64,000 bases of DNA from Polyangia bacterium (GCA_030429545.1 JAUIFF010000021.1:62001-126000), one strand, 5' to 3'; positions 9,901 to 17,672 are shown, counted from the first letter of the stretch. Numbers and translations: made by a program. The notes: generated from the letters alone by a model not told the origin.

Positions 9901-10077
9901 GAAGTCGGCTTGGTACCCGGGTTGACGCATCTGCTCGGCGGTCAACACCTTGATGGCGACGGGAAAGTCCTGGTGCCGGTGGACGCCTTGCCAGATCTCT
10001 CCCATCCCACCCTTGGCGATGCGGGCATGCAATTCAAACGGCCCGACAGGAATCCGGTGCACGGTGGGCGCGGACAT
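6985..10077 (-). CDS. Ser/Thr protein kinase fused to AAA-type ATPase and TPR repeats
   Basis: 1030 residues. Residues about 12-275 form a Hanks-type kinase with G-loop AKGGMGEIW (21-29), Lys43 in VAIKV, Glu62, catalytic loop HLDIKPGN (145-152), DFG (169-171) and APE (203-205). All catalytic residues are present, although HRD is HLD. After a Pro/Glu linker, residues about 395-650 form an AAA/STAND-like module beginning PFIGRNSEREQL. Its Walker A reads GAAGLGQSRL, with Gln in place of the catalytic Lys; Walker B is VIVWLDDAH. The C-terminal 350 residues are TPR-like helical repeats. The order kinase-AAA-TPR matches myxobacterial/cyanobacterial PknK-like signalling proteins. It is cytosolic, with no membrane segment. 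The gene is apparently single, with its start facing a 270 bp gap before the rhodanese-MoeB gene. Confidence 0.9.
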   Translation of the reverse strand: MSAPTVHRIPVGPFELHARIAKGGMGEIWQGVHRHQDFPVAIKVLTAEQMRQPGYQADFLREVEAVAGLTHPGIIMLFDHGFVSDEMAERANGSLVAGSPYLVMEYASRGSLDSLTPPLTWYDFRRIVTALLRALAHAHSRGLIHLDIKPGNVLLGSTEDPRPNLKLTDFGLVHAVDRQQPCSTGASPHGTVEQARGTPWYMAPEQLCGHWRDYGPWTDLYALGILAWELVCGSRPFDGKSARSIGRQHLDLPLPKLQPIVDVPPDLESWLGGMLDKQPSRRFQRASDALHAFLALGDPAEPVTVIRPMPVEPEEPDTVVGPAPKAPSRRKLSESSDEITRSLDGSPPKNALIEPALDLRSRVVVRTPDPGCPEEEAPPPPGLAGAGLGLFHLRRVPFIGRNSEREQLWQALRNVHTTGTPQALVLRGAAGLGQSRLASWLCERSHEAGVATFLRAAHDSEGRSDTGLPRMLADHFRCVGLRRWSIKLRVGKLLARLGIHDLATLEEACDFLLLASPVSGDEQASVYRARPDDRRRLMAKLLQRLTRDRAVIVWLDDAHYGHDGVEFVNYMLQQQFAEPCPLLFILTCCDESLGERPGTDALITRLCQHPRATTIPVHPLTRGETEQLVSQLLDLEPPLHKRVVDKVAGNPMLATALIGDWIDRGLLHPGPQGFVLARGTTIGFPDDLHALWLSRLDRHNLPREILELAATMGQEFSAKQLQRSCAAARLAYPEDLVERLRAAHLVTAQAHGLRFAHPMLRECLLRSARKHGRLAEHHLACAAAIKLENYADTSVTAERLAGHLLAAEQYEAASKALLAAARHRHRCGEPGQAVRLLELYEQALRKLALPSSDPRWGLGWALHADVLVRSGDFTRARKQAQRAVQASVRSRSLRTRAGALDTLAFLARREGDFELAIRYGQQALALHDDLQDPQGRAGVLLNLGHSHLDDKNLERAVLLFEESRAGFAAVGDQLGNGRSLLALGHAFARQQERELAIAAYTRGREVFEQIGNSFLVLACDHGLSRVQSSD

Positions 10078-10347
10078 TTGGCATCAACAGGCTGGCAAGC
10101 AGCGCTGTCTAATGGTCCCGGAGTGCCGGGCAGGCCGTCAAGCGCGAGGTTCGCGGTTTGCTCGAACGATCATTTCGGCTGGGTCGTCGTGCCACATGGG
10201 TCGTGAGACATTTTCACGATTACTCACGGTCAATTATGTTTAAACGTCAGCTTCGATATTGACGATGTTTTACTCATGGTCCACAGTTGCCAAAATCTGG
10301 CTGATTGTGCAGGCACATAAAACCACGTGCCTAATCGGAGAATAACG
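10078..10347. other. Intergenic region between divergent kinase and rhodanese-MoeB genes
   Basis: 270 bp that must contain the promoters of both divergent genes. The segment 10205-10290 is unusually A+T-rich and includes TTGACG at 10258-10263, which could be a -35 box for the + strand gene, but no convincing -10 follows at the right distance. No repeats or terminators were seen. Confidence 0.35.
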
Positions 10348-11514
10348 ATGGCGAGCTTTAGCGAGATTCTCGGCAAGGTCAAACAATCGATTCGCGAAGT
10401 GTCGGTCGAAGACACCCATGCGCGCTTGGATGACAACCACCAAAGTCCAGTCCTGATCGATGTGCGCGAGCGCGATGAGTACGAACAGGGCTTTATCCCC
10501 GGCGCCAAATGGGTCCCCCGTGGCCTGCTCGAACTCAAGGTCGAGGATTTGGCACCGCAGCGCGAGCGCGAGGTGATCATTTACTGCGCCGGCGGGACCC
10601 GTTCAGCCCTGGCTGCGCGCTCACTTGGTGAGCTCGGCTACCAGAATGTGGCGTCGATGGCTGGGGGCTTTCGCGCGTGGAAAAATGGCGGCTTTGCCTT
10701 TGAGCGCCCGCGCGTTCTCTCCGCCGATCAGCTCAAGCGCTACAGCCGGCACATCATGCTTCCCGAAGTCGGCGAAGTTGGCCAGGGCAAGTTGCTCGAC
10801 GCCCGCGTGTTGTGCATCGGTGCCGGTGGGCTCGGCTCGCCCTCGAGTTTGTACCTGGCCGCCGCCGGGGTCGGGACGATCGGGATGATCGACGACGACC
10901 TCGTCGACGAAAGCAACCTGCAACGCCAGGTCCTCCACAACATGGAGCGGCTCGGCATGCCCAAGGTTGAAAGTGCTCGCAAAACCCTGCAAGCCCTCAA
11001 CCCAGACGTCAAAGTCAATACCCACCAGGTCCGCCTGACCAGCGACAACATCCTCGAAATCCTCGCCGGCTACGACCTCGTCGTCGACGGTGCGGACAAC
11101 TTCCCAACCCGTTATCTGCTCAACGACGCCGCGCTCAAACTCGGCAAGCCGGTGGTGCATGCCTCGATCTTCCGGTTTGAGGGGCAGATCACCACCTTCT
11201 TGCCCGACCAGGGCCCGTGCTACCGCTGCCTCTACCCCGACCCGCCGCCGCCCGGGATGGCGCCGAGCTGCCAGGAAGCTGGTGTTTTAGGGGTGTTGCC
11301 GGGCATCGTCGGGACCTTGCAGGCCAATGAAGCCCTCAAACTGATACTCGGCAAGGGTGACACGCTCAGCGGTCGCTTGCTGGTGTTCGATGCTCTCAAA
11401 ACCAAGTTCCGGATCTTGCGCCTGCGCAAGGATCCGGACTGCCGAGTCTGTAGCAAAGAGCCGGAGTCGATCGAACTCATCGACTACGAACACTTCTGCT
11501 CGATCGCCACCTGA
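10348..11514 (+). CDS. moeB: Rhodanese-MoeB/ThiF-type sulfur-carrier adenylyltransferase
   Basis: 388 residues. It should adenylate the C-terminus of a MoaD/ThiS-type sulfur carrier and pass on sulfur for molybdopterin or thio-cofactor synthesis. Residues about 10-115 form a rhodanese domain (LIDVRERDEYEQG, active-site Cys in IIYCAGGTRSA). Residues about 130-385 form the E1-like domain: RYSRHIMLPEVG, nucleotide loop GAGGLGSP, DLVDESNLQRQ, DGADNFPTRY, and two CxxC zinc ligands (CYRC and CRVC). In MoeZ/MOCS3/Uba4 the rhodanese domain is C-terminal; here it is N-terminal. ATG 10348 has a GGAG Shine-Dalgarno at 9-12 bp, so the ATG-less extension to 10327 is rejected. A strong terminator follows at 11540. 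The gene symbol is by family. Confidence 0.9.
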   Translation: MASFSEILGKVKQSIREVSVEDTHARLDDNHQSPVLIDVRERDEYEQGFIPGAKWVPRGLLELKVEDLAPQREREVIIYCAGGTRSALAARSLGELGYQNVASMAGGFRAWKNGGFAFERPRVLSADQLKRYSRHIMLPEVGEVGQGKLLDARVLCIGAGGLGSPSSLYLAAAGVGTIGMIDDDLVDESNLQRQVLHNMERLGMPKVESARKTLQALNPDVKVNTHQVRLTSDNILEILAGYDLVVDGADNFPTRYLLNDAALKLGKPVVHASIFRFEGQITTFLPDQGPCYRCLYPDPPPPGMAPSCQEAGVLGVLPGIVGTLQANEALKLILGKGDTLSGRLLVFDALKTKFRILRLRKDPDCRVCSKEPESIELIDYEHFCSIAT

Positions 11515-11539
11515 GTGGTGAACATCCAGTAGACGAACG

Positions 11540-11563
11540 AGGCCGGGTCACTCCGGCCTTTTT
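11540..11563 (+). terminator. Rho-independent terminator of rhodanese-MoeB gene
   Basis: Stem AGGCCGG / CCGGCCT (11540-11546 with 11553-11559), loop GTCACT, followed by a run of T to 11563, starting 26 bp after the stop codon. Confidence 0.85.
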
Positions 11564-11683
11564 CGCGACCAGCGTCGGTCCCGCAATCACCTGCGACCGG
11601 CGACGCAAACAGCGGATGTGTGCAACGGCAAACAAGGGGCTGGTTGACGTTCGCCAAAGGGGTGTAAAGTTTTGCCGACCCCC

Positions 11684-12919
11684 ATGAACCAGGACGGCAC
11701 CCGACATCACGAGCGCCTTTTGAGCTTTACGACGATGGCGAACTTCGCCCGCGGGTACTCGCCGCTGTACGCCGCGATCATGCAGCACATGATCGCCTGG
11801 ATTCAGGACGACCAGGTCATTGACGAAGCCCACAACGCGGGTCTCACCGGGCGCCTCGCCTCTCTTCGCAGTCGGGTGATGGCGTTTTTAGATCGCCCGG
11901 AGTGGACCAACGACCTCGATCCCGTGTTGCGGCTGGCCGCGGTGTTGCACCGGATGGTGATCGACGGCGATGAACGGGTCGAGGGACTGCGCAACTTCTA
12001 TCGCACGGTGGGCGGCAAGCGTTCGCCCTCGGAACCTGGGTTTGCCCTCACACTTGTCCGCGCATTTGCCCGGGTCGGCGACGAACTGCTCGAGCGCGCC
12101 GGCAGCTGGGTGATTCAGTCCAACGAGACTGCCCGCGGATTGATCTGGCTGTTGCCGGCCGCGGTCTTGCAGATCGAAGCGGCATACCTTTTGGAGCTCG
12201 GGGCCAGTGCCGGGCTCAACCTCTACGCCGAGCACCGCAGCTACACGCTCGAGCCGGCCGACGGTTCGCCTGTTTCGCTCGGGCGCGCGGGCGCCAAGCA
12301 GTTTGTGATTCCGTGTACCGGTGCGGTACCCGAGCTTGTTCCGGCCGCGACAGCAGGGCCCGAAATCCTATTGCGCCGTGGTGCCGATGCCAGCCCGGTC
12401 GACCTCGACAACCCCGAGACCGAGCGGATTTTGGCCGCCTGTATTTGGGGCGACCAACCCCATCGCTTGCAGCGGCTGCGCGAGGGGTTTGCCCTGCATC
12501 GCGAGCTTCTAAAAACCGCAGGTCCGGCCGCCAAGGTCGAGCGCCGGGTGTTTCCCGAAGATACCCAAACGTTCCTCGCCGAGGCCTTGCCGGCGGCTCC
12601 CCGCGCGCCCGTCATTTTGTTTGACACCTACTTCACCGCCTACCTCAACGACGTCGATCTGCGAGCGCTCGAACGCGATGTTCGCGAGTTTGCACATACA
12701 TGGACGTTGCGCCACGGGCTGCCCTGGCTGTGGGCGCGGTTCGAGCCTGCCCGCGCCGGCGAGAGCTCCCCCCATACGGGTTGGTGCCGGTGGTTTGTCG
12801 ACACCTGGTCCCGTGGGCGTCACCGCCGAATCGAGCTGGGCTGGGCGCACCCACACCTGGTGCGGGCGGAGTTTGGCCCCGGCTTAGCCGAGCTCGAATC
12901 CCTGCGCGGCCCCGAATAG
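11684..12919 (+). CDS. DUF2332 family protein
   Basis: About 411 residues, cytosolic. Typical DUF2332 segments are visible: FTTMANFARGYSPLYAAI at the N-terminus, the LLELGASAGLNLYAEHRSY core (reminiscent of a methyltransferase glycine loop), ACIWGDQPHRLQRLREG, and a C-terminal ELGWAHPH. The family is widespread in actinobacteria and some proteobacteria and has no established function; a methyltransferase-like fold is only suggested by the ELGASAG motif. ATG 11684 is chosen over an in-frame TTG at 11672. No operon partner is evident: the upstream gene ends at its own terminator, and the next gene starts 47 bp downstream with its own ribosome site. Confidence 0.8.
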   Translation: MNQDGTRHHERLLSFTTMANFARGYSPLYAAIMQHMIAWIQDDQVIDEAHNAGLTGRLASLRSRVMAFLDRPEWTNDLDPVLRLAAVLHRMVIDGDERVEGLRNFYRTVGGKRSPSEPGFALTLVRAFARVGDELLERAGSWVIQSNETARGLIWLLPAAVLQIEAAYLLELGASAGLNLYAEHRSYTLEPADGSPVSLGRAGAKQFVIPCTGAVPELVPAATAGPEILLRRGADASPVDLDNPETERILAACIWGDQPHRLQRLREGFALHRELLKTAGPAAKVERRVFPEDTQTFLAEALPAAPRAPVILFDTYFTAYLNDVDLRALERDVREFAHTWTLRHGLPWLWARFEPARAGESSPHTGWCRWFVDTWSRGRHRRIELGWAHPHLVRAEFGPGLAELESLRGPE

Positions 12920-12966
12920 CCCACAAGATGCACCGTACTTTTGGACATAGAGGAGAGCCGACCGTG

Positions 12967-13734
12967 ATGCGCCCAACGATGAAACAATCGCGGTCGAGTA
13001 TGTCGATGGCCCGCCTCGCCGCGGTGTTGGCTCCGCTACTTTGTTGCACAATCATCTTCCAGAGTTTCCCCGCAATGGCACGGGTGGCCGAGGCCCATGA
13101 GGTGACCCAACTGCAGCTGCTGATCGCCCGGACGGCCGGCGACGACGAGGCCCGCAAGGCGTTTGAGGCCGGTAAAAACGCGTTTGCGATGGGCAACTAC
13201 GAAGATGCGATCACGCATTTTGAAGCCTGCTACACCCTGTCAAACAAGCCTGTGCTGCTGTTCAACATCGGCCAGTCCTACGCCCGGCTCTACACCATCA
13301 GCCAAGACCCTACCCACCTGCGCAAGGCCAAGGCTGTCTATTTGACGTATCAACAATTCCTCGAGACCAGCGGCACAACCGACGACGAACTCGCGCCCCA
13401 GCTCAAGGAAGTCGAAGACAAGTTGGCGGCCCTCGAAGCGACGCCTGAGCCCGAGCCTGAGCCCGAGCCCGAGCCTGAACCGGAACCTGAACCGGAGCCC
13501 GAACCCGAGGGCCCGCAGGTCGCCGACCCTGTCACCACCGACACCCCGACAACGCCCGCCAAAAAGCCGGTGTACAAGCGAGGCTGGTTTTGGGGGACGA
13601 TCGTCGGTGTGCTCGCGGTTGCGGGAGGCGTGACTGCGGCGGTGTTGCTGACCCGGCAAAACGGCATCGACGAGCCTGAACTCGGCGAAATCGGTGGCGT
13701 ACCCGAGCCCACTGGCCTGACGTTTTCGTTTTAG
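12967..13734 (+). CDS. Secreted TPR protein with Pro-Glu repeat and C-terminal membrane helix
   Basis: 255 residues. The N-terminal hydrophobic segment (LAAVLAPLLCCTIIFQSFPAMA) is a signal peptide, followed by a TPR-like region (ARKAFEAGKNAFAMGNYEDAITHFEACYTLS) carrying about two repeats. A run of (PE)n from about residue 160 to 180 forms a rigid acidic spacer. A membrane helix follows (GTIVGVLAVAGGVTAAVLL), with a short tail PEPTGLTFSF. The layout recurs in many myxobacterial envelope proteins. ATG 12967 is chosen, with GAGGAGAG upstream; GTG 12964 and ATG 12979 are possible. The stop codon lies inside a duplicated DNA segment (see repeat 13733). The function is unknown; it is likely a periplasmic scaffold. 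Confidence 0.75.
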   Translation: MRPTMKQSRSSMSMARLAAVLAPLLCCTIIFQSFPAMARVAEAHEVTQLQLLIARTAGDDEARKAFEAGKNAFAMGNYEDAITHFEACYTLSNKPVLLFNIGQSYARLYTISQDPTHLRKAKAVYLTYQQFLETSGTTDDELAPQLKEVEDKLAALEATPEPEPEPEPEPEPEPEPEPEPEGPQVADPVTTDTPTTPAKKPVYKRGWFWGTIVGVLAVAGGVTAAVLLTRQNGIDEPELGEIGGVPEPTGLTFSF

Positions 13735-13840
13735 TTTGGGCACGCCAAAGCCGGCGTGGGCACACAGGGCGTGCCTGAGCCAACGGGCCTGACGTTTAGT
13801 TTGGGCACGCCAAAGCCGGCGTGGGCACACAGGGCGTGCC
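13733..13840 (+). repeat. 65-bp-period duplication at the TPR gene's stop codon
   Basis: Two identical 43 bp copies lie at 13733-13775 and 13798-13840. Between them sits a near copy of the gene's last codons (GAGCCAACGGGCCTGACGTTT against GAGCCCACTGGCCTGACGTTT upstream). Each 43 bp copy contains the inverted repeat CACGCC / GGCGTG and could fold into a hairpin. Apparently the 3' end of the gene plus its flank was duplicated. Confidence 0.8.
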
Positions 13841-13887
13841 CGCAAAAACCCGTTGGTTCAACATCCGCCGGTGGGCGACGATGCGGC

Positions 13888-14742
13888 GTGCTCACACCAA
13901 CACAACTCACACCAACACAACTGGCCGAATACCGGCAGCGTGGGTTTTTGGTGTTTGAGCGCCAGTTCGCACGCTCCGACCTGCAGCCGCTTCGGCAAGC
14001 GATCGCCGAGGTCGTCGACGCGTTTGATATCGATGCTCACCGGACCGTGTTTACGACCGACGACCAGGACCGCGGGCGCGACGAATACTTTTTTGCCTCG
14101 GCCGAGGCCGTGCACTGTTTTTTAGAGGCCGATGCACTCGACGACAGCGGCCGGCTACACAGGCCCAAACACCGGGCGATCAACAAGGTTGGCCACGCCC
14201 TGCACGACCAGATACCTGCCTATACACAGTTTTGCCGGCGGCCACTGTTTGGCCAACTCCTGCGCGACCTCGGCCTGCAAAACCCACAGTTGTGGCAGAC
14301 CATGTACATCTTTAAACAGCCGCAGATCGGCGGTGAGGTTCGCTGGCACCAGGACGCCTCGTACCTGCTGACCCGCCCCCAGGCGGTCGTCGGCATGTGG
14401 CTTGCGCTCGAGGATGCCACCCGCGAAAACGGATGCCTGTGGGTCCATCCGGGTGGGCACCAAAGCCCCCTGCGCGAGCGTTATGAAGTCGACTGGGACC
14501 GCGGTACCGCCACACTGCGTCGACTCGATGACACTCCGTGGCCCGGGTTTGACCAGGCCGTTGCCCTCGAAGTCCCGGCCGGCTCGCTGGTGGTGTTTCA
14601 CGACCATCTGCCGCACTACAGCGCCCCCAACCTGTCCAATGCTTCGCGCCATGCGTTTACCATGCACGCCGCCGATGCCTCGGTGACCTGGTGCCGCGAA
14701 AATTGGTTGCAACGGCAACGACTCGGCCCGTTCGCGCTCTAG
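13888..14742 (+). CDS. Phytanoyl-CoA dioxygenase (PhyH) family oxygenase
   Basis: About 284 residues. PhyH proteins are cytosolic Fe(II)/2-oxoglutarate oxygenases that hydroxylate diverse small molecules. Visible are LAEYRQRGFLVFERQF at the N-terminus, the metal pair WHQD at about residue 152, the distal His in FHDHLPHYSAP at about 237, and the downstream Arg/Ser (NASRHAFTMH) that binds 2-oxoglutarate. GTG 13888 is preferred because the longer frame to 13756 would translate the duplicated DNA. The start region has a 15 bp tandem duplication (CTCACACCAACACAA twice) giving LTPTQLTPTQL. The substrate is unknown. Confidence 0.85.
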   Translation: MLTPTQLTPTQLAEYRQRGFLVFERQFARSDLQPLRQAIAEVVDAFDIDAHRTVFTTDDQDRGRDEYFFASAEAVHCFLEADALDDSGRLHRPKHRAINKVGHALHDQIPAYTQFCRRPLFGQLLRDLGLQNPQLWQTMYIFKQPQIGGEVRWHQDASYLLTRPQAVVGMWLALEDATRENGCLWVHPGGHQSPLRERYEVDWDRGTATLRRLDDTPWPGFDQAVALEVPAGSLVVFHDHLPHYSAPNLSNASRHAFTMHAADASVTWCRENWLQRQRLGPFAL

Positions 14743-14743
14743 C

Positions 14744-14897
14744 GTGGGCCCCGAAACCGGTCTCTTCAGGGCGCAGACTAACGATTCGCGAAAGCCCTGA
14801 GCAGCGACGCTGTCGTGGGCTGCTGCAAGCCGCCCAGGGGTCTCACGGCCAAACAAGTCGCGCGAGTGGGCTCCAAAACCGGTCTATTCAGGGCGCA
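14744..14897 (+). repeat. Pair of 32 bp direct repeats, 122 bp apart
   Basis: Copies at 14744-14775 and 14866-14897 match at 29 of 32 positions (core aaaccggtct, then ttcagggcgca). The second copy includes the stop codon of the minus-strand gene ending at 14884; the first lies just after the PhyH stop. Convergent 3' ends may have exchanged sequence here. Confidence 0.65.
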
Positions 14898-16251
14898 ACC
14901 AGGTGCCGCGCCGGCGGACCTCGAATAGGCCAAACCGCAGGTCCAGGCCGAGGTCAAAACTCGGGTACGGATAGCGGGCACCAATCGTCAGGCCATAGCG
15001 GCGGGTACCAAACCGCATCCCGATCCCACCGGCGATCCGATCGGCGATGGTGTATTGCTCTTCGACGACCACCGGCATGGCCGGGTAGGGCTCGAACTCG
15101 CGGCCGCGCGCCCACCCGAGTTCGAGACTGGCCGAAAACCATGCCTGTGAAAAACTCAGTGCCGCCATCAGGTAGTGGACACGGCGTTGAAACCGGACCG
15201 GGACAGGGACCGAAGGATCGAGTCGATTGGCGGCCACGGCTTCGGCGTAGCGCTCCTCGCTGACCGGCGGGGGATAGAGAAGTTGGCGGTAGTTGGCCCC
15301 CACCACAAAACGTCGGCCGCGGAAAAATGCCGCGTGGATCACCGGCGAAATGCCCGGCCGCTTCTGGCCGACAATCCAGTGGGCGGTCGCACCAATCGTG
15401 AGGTGGTCGAGCACGCCCAGCGCCAGCTCGAGGCGGTAAATGTGCGGGTAGCCGACGATCATGCGGGTCGCCAACACCCCGTGTTCGACATGTCCCGGAA
15501 TGACATCGACACGGCGCCCGAGGTAGGCCTTGGTCCGGGCGTTTAGTTGCTGTCGCCGCTGTTTGGCGGTTGGTTTTTTGGGAGCCGCAGGTGGGTGTTC
15601 GGGCAGGTTGGTCAGGTCGGCGTGGTTTGGGGTCGAGGCCCGTTGCGAGGCCTGTGCGGCCGGTTGTGCGGCCTCCTGTGCGGCCGGTTGTGAGGCCTGC
15701 TGTGCAGTCGATTGTGAGGCCTGCTGTGTCTGTGGCGAGGGTTGCGAGTCCGGGACGGATTCGGGGCCTTGCGCGGCAGGCCCGATCTTCGGCCCTTGCT
15801 TTGGCGAGTTGGATGTTTGGTCTGCGGGCAGGCTCGCGCTCGACGGCTGGGTCGATGCCGGGTTCACCGGCGGGCTCGTGCTCGCTGGGTTGGTTTGGGT
15901 CGGTGCGCTCACCGGTTGGCTCGGCTGCGCGGCCTGGCGAAACTGCCAAATATTTGTGTATGCATGTTGATGGTTGGCAGTTGCCGCTAGCGCGTATGCA
16001 TATGCATTTTTCGGTTGTGAGGCCGGGCCATTTCGCTTGCCATCGGTGTCGAGCGGCGTCGCAGTTGCCGCTGGCGCGTATGCATATGCATTTTCCGGTT
16101 GTGAGGCCGGGCCATTTCGCTTGCCATCGGTGTCGAGCGGCGTCGCAGTTGCCGGGGCGCTTGCCTCGGTCCCCGGCATCGGGGCGCCTTTCACTGCGGC
16201 AGGGGCCGAGGTGAGGAGTGCGGCGGCAAGAATCGTGACGGGAAAACCCAC
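14884..16251 (-). CDS. Exported protein with repeat-rich N-terminus and barrel-like C-terminal domain
   Basis: 455 residues, starting with GTG. The signal peptide is ILAAALLTSAPAAVKGAP. Residues about 28-100 contain two 28-residue repeats (ATATPLDTDGKRNGPASQP...NAYAYA). Residues about 100-215 are Gln/Pro/Ala/Ser-rich. The C-terminal 240 residues alternate hydrophobic and polar (RLELALGVLDHLTIGATAHWIVG, YGLTIGARYPYPSFDLGLDLRFG) and look like outer-membrane beta strands, though the protein ends in RPE rather than an aromatic residue. Function unknown. An antisense frame covers much of it and is not believed. Confidence 0.65.
   Translation of the reverse strand: MGFPVTILAAALLTSAPAAVKGAPMPGTEASAPATATPLDTDGKRNGPASQPENAYAYAPAATATPLDTDGKRNGPASQPKNAYAYALAATANHQHAYTNIWQFRQAAQPSQPVSAPTQTNPASTSPPVNPASTQPSSASLPADQTSNSPKQGPKIGPAAQGPESVPDSQPSPQTQQASQSTAQQASQPAAQEAAQPAAQASQRASTPNHADLTNLPEHPPAAPKKPTAKQRRQQLNARTKAYLGRRVDVIPGHVEHGVLATRMIVGYPHIYRLELALGVLDHLTIGATAHWIVGQKRPGISPVIHAAFFRGRRFVVGANYRQLLYPPPVSEERYAEAVAANRLDPSVPVPVRFQRRVHYLMAALSFSQAWFSASLELGWARGREFEPYPAMPVVVEEQYTIADRIAGGIGMRFGTRRYGLTIGARYPYPSFDLGLDLRFGLFEVRRRGTWLRPE
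15980..16147 (-). repeat. Two in-frame 84 bp direct repeats
   Basis: Copies at 15980-16063 and 16064-16147 are nearly identical and encode the 28-residue repeat. Each carries one perfect TGCATATGCA palindrome (15997 and 16081). A weaker third copy is visible at about 15950-15979. Confidence 0.85.
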
Positions 16252-16407
16252 GCGTGCTCGGCATTGAAGCGCAAACAGTGAGCAAGCTCAACGGAGAATC
16301 GCGGTTCACAGCCGTCAGGTGCAAGCTAGCGATCCCATACTCCAGGCACATGGTGCCTGCCTGTTCACGTGCCGGTGCCCCCAACCGATTTTCGTGAGAA
16401 TCGAGGA

Positions 16408-17610
16408 ATGATGACGAAAAAGCCCCTGTCCCGCGCAATCTACATCGTCGCTGCCAAGCGCACCGCGTTTGGCACCTTTGGCGGGAGCCTCAAGAAATTC
16501 ACCGCTACAGACCTCGGAGTTATCGCGGCCAAGGCCGCGCTTGAGGCCGGCAATGTCAGCCCCGAAGTGATCGACGCCGTGTGCTTTGGCAACGTCTCGC
16601 AGACCTCGGCCGACGCCCTCTACCTCGCGCGCCACATCGGCCTGCGCAACAACGTGCCGATCCCGGTGCCGGCGCTCACCGTCAACCGCCTGTGCGGGTC
16701 GGGGTTTCAGTCGATCATCAACGGCGCCCAGGACATCCTGCTCGGCGACGCCGAAGTCGTCCTCACCGGTGGTACCGAGAGCATGAGCCAGGCGCCCTAT
16801 GCCGTTCGTGGAACCCGCTGGGGCACGCGCTTGGGCACCGACGTCAAAATGGAAGACACCCTGTGGTCGTCGCTGCTCGACACCTTCACCGGCTGCACCA
16901 TGGCGATTACCGCCGAGAACCTGGCCGAGAAGTACAGCATTACCCGCGAGGAGTGCGACGCCTACGGCCTGCGCAGCCAGCAGACCTGGGCCGCCGCCCA
17001 GGAAGCCGGTCGCTTTGACGCCGAAATGGCACCGATCGAAATCAAGTCGCGCAAGGGCACCAAGGTGTTCAACGTCGACGAGCACCCGCGCCCGCAAAGC
17101 AACCTCGAGACCATGGCCAAGCTCCCGGCTGTGTTCAAAAAGGGCGGGGTTGTCACCGCCGGCAATGCCTCCGGGATTTGTGACGGTGCCGGTGCGATCA
17201 TCCTCGCCAGCGAAGAGGCGGTCAAAAAGCACAACCTCACCCCGCTCGCGCGCCTGGTCCAATACCAAGTCGCCGGCGTCGACCCGACGATCATGGGGAT
17301 TGGTCCGGTACCGGCGATCAAGGGCTCGCTCGGCCGCGCAGGTTTGGCGATCAAGGACATGGACCTGATCGAGGTCAACGAGGCGTTTGCTCCGCAGTAC
17401 ATCGCCTGTGAGCGCGAGCTCGGCCTCGACCGCGACCGCGTCAACGTCAACGGCGGTGCGATCGCGTTGGGTCACCCGTTGGCGGCTTCGGGCGCCCGAA
17501 TCATGACGCACCTTGTCCACGAGTTGCGTCGCCGCGAGGGCCGCTACGCGGTCGGCTCGGCTTGCATCGGCGGTGGTCAGGGCATCGCCGTCGTGATCGA
17601 GCGGGCCTAG
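16408..17610 (+). CDS. Thiolase (acetyl-CoA acetyltransferase family)
   Basis: About 400 residues. Thiolases cleave 3-ketoacyl-CoA or condense two acetyl-CoA in the cytosol. The nucleophile Cys is in NRLCGSGFQS (about residue 95), followed by GGTESMSQAPY, the NEAFAPQ motif, His in GGAIALGHPLAASGAR (about 354), and the second Cys in GSACIGGGQG (about 385). All catalytic residues are intact. ATG 16408 (MMTKK) has a GAGGA ribosome site; the upstream frame to 16369 is a leader. The region VRGTRWGTRLGTDVKMED resembles mitochondrial-type 3-ketoacyl-CoA/acetyl-CoA thiolases, so it may act in fatty-acid oxidation (compare the acyl-CoA dehydrogenase at 42552). A terminator follows. Confidence 0.93.
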   Translation: MMTKKPLSRAIYIVAAKRTAFGTFGGSLKKFTATDLGVIAAKAALEAGNVSPEVIDAVCFGNVSQTSADALYLARHIGLRNNVPIPVPALTVNRLCGSGFQSIINGAQDILLGDAEVVLTGGTESMSQAPYAVRGTRWGTRLGTDVKMEDTLWSSLLDTFTGCTMAITAENLAEKYSITREECDAYGLRSQQTWAAAQEAGRFDAEMAPIEIKSRKGTKVFNVDEHPRPQSNLETMAKLPAVFKKGGVVTAGNASGICDGAGAIILASEEAVKKHNLTPLARLVQYQVAGVDPTIMGIGPVPAIKGSLGRAGLAIKDMDLIEVNEAFAPQYIACERELGLDRDRVNVNGGAIALGHPLAASGARIMTHLVHELRRREGRYAVGSACIGGGQGIAVVIERA

Positions 17611-17649
17611 TTCTCGCCTCGTTCTCGTACGCTGCTCACCAGCTAGACA

Positions 17650-17672
17650 GGGCCTCGCAACGCGAGGCCTTT
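17650..17672 (+). terminator. Terminator hairpin after thiolase
   Basis: GGCCTCG (17651-17657) pairs with CGAGGCC (17663-17669), loop CAACG, then TTT. The T-run is short, so it is moderately strong. Confidence 0.65.

Noticed and set aside
14954..16438. 494-residue minus-strand frame
   Set aside because: Overlaps the 455-residue gene in another frame, has an Arg/Pro/Thr-rich unstructured composition, and lacks a signal or motif.
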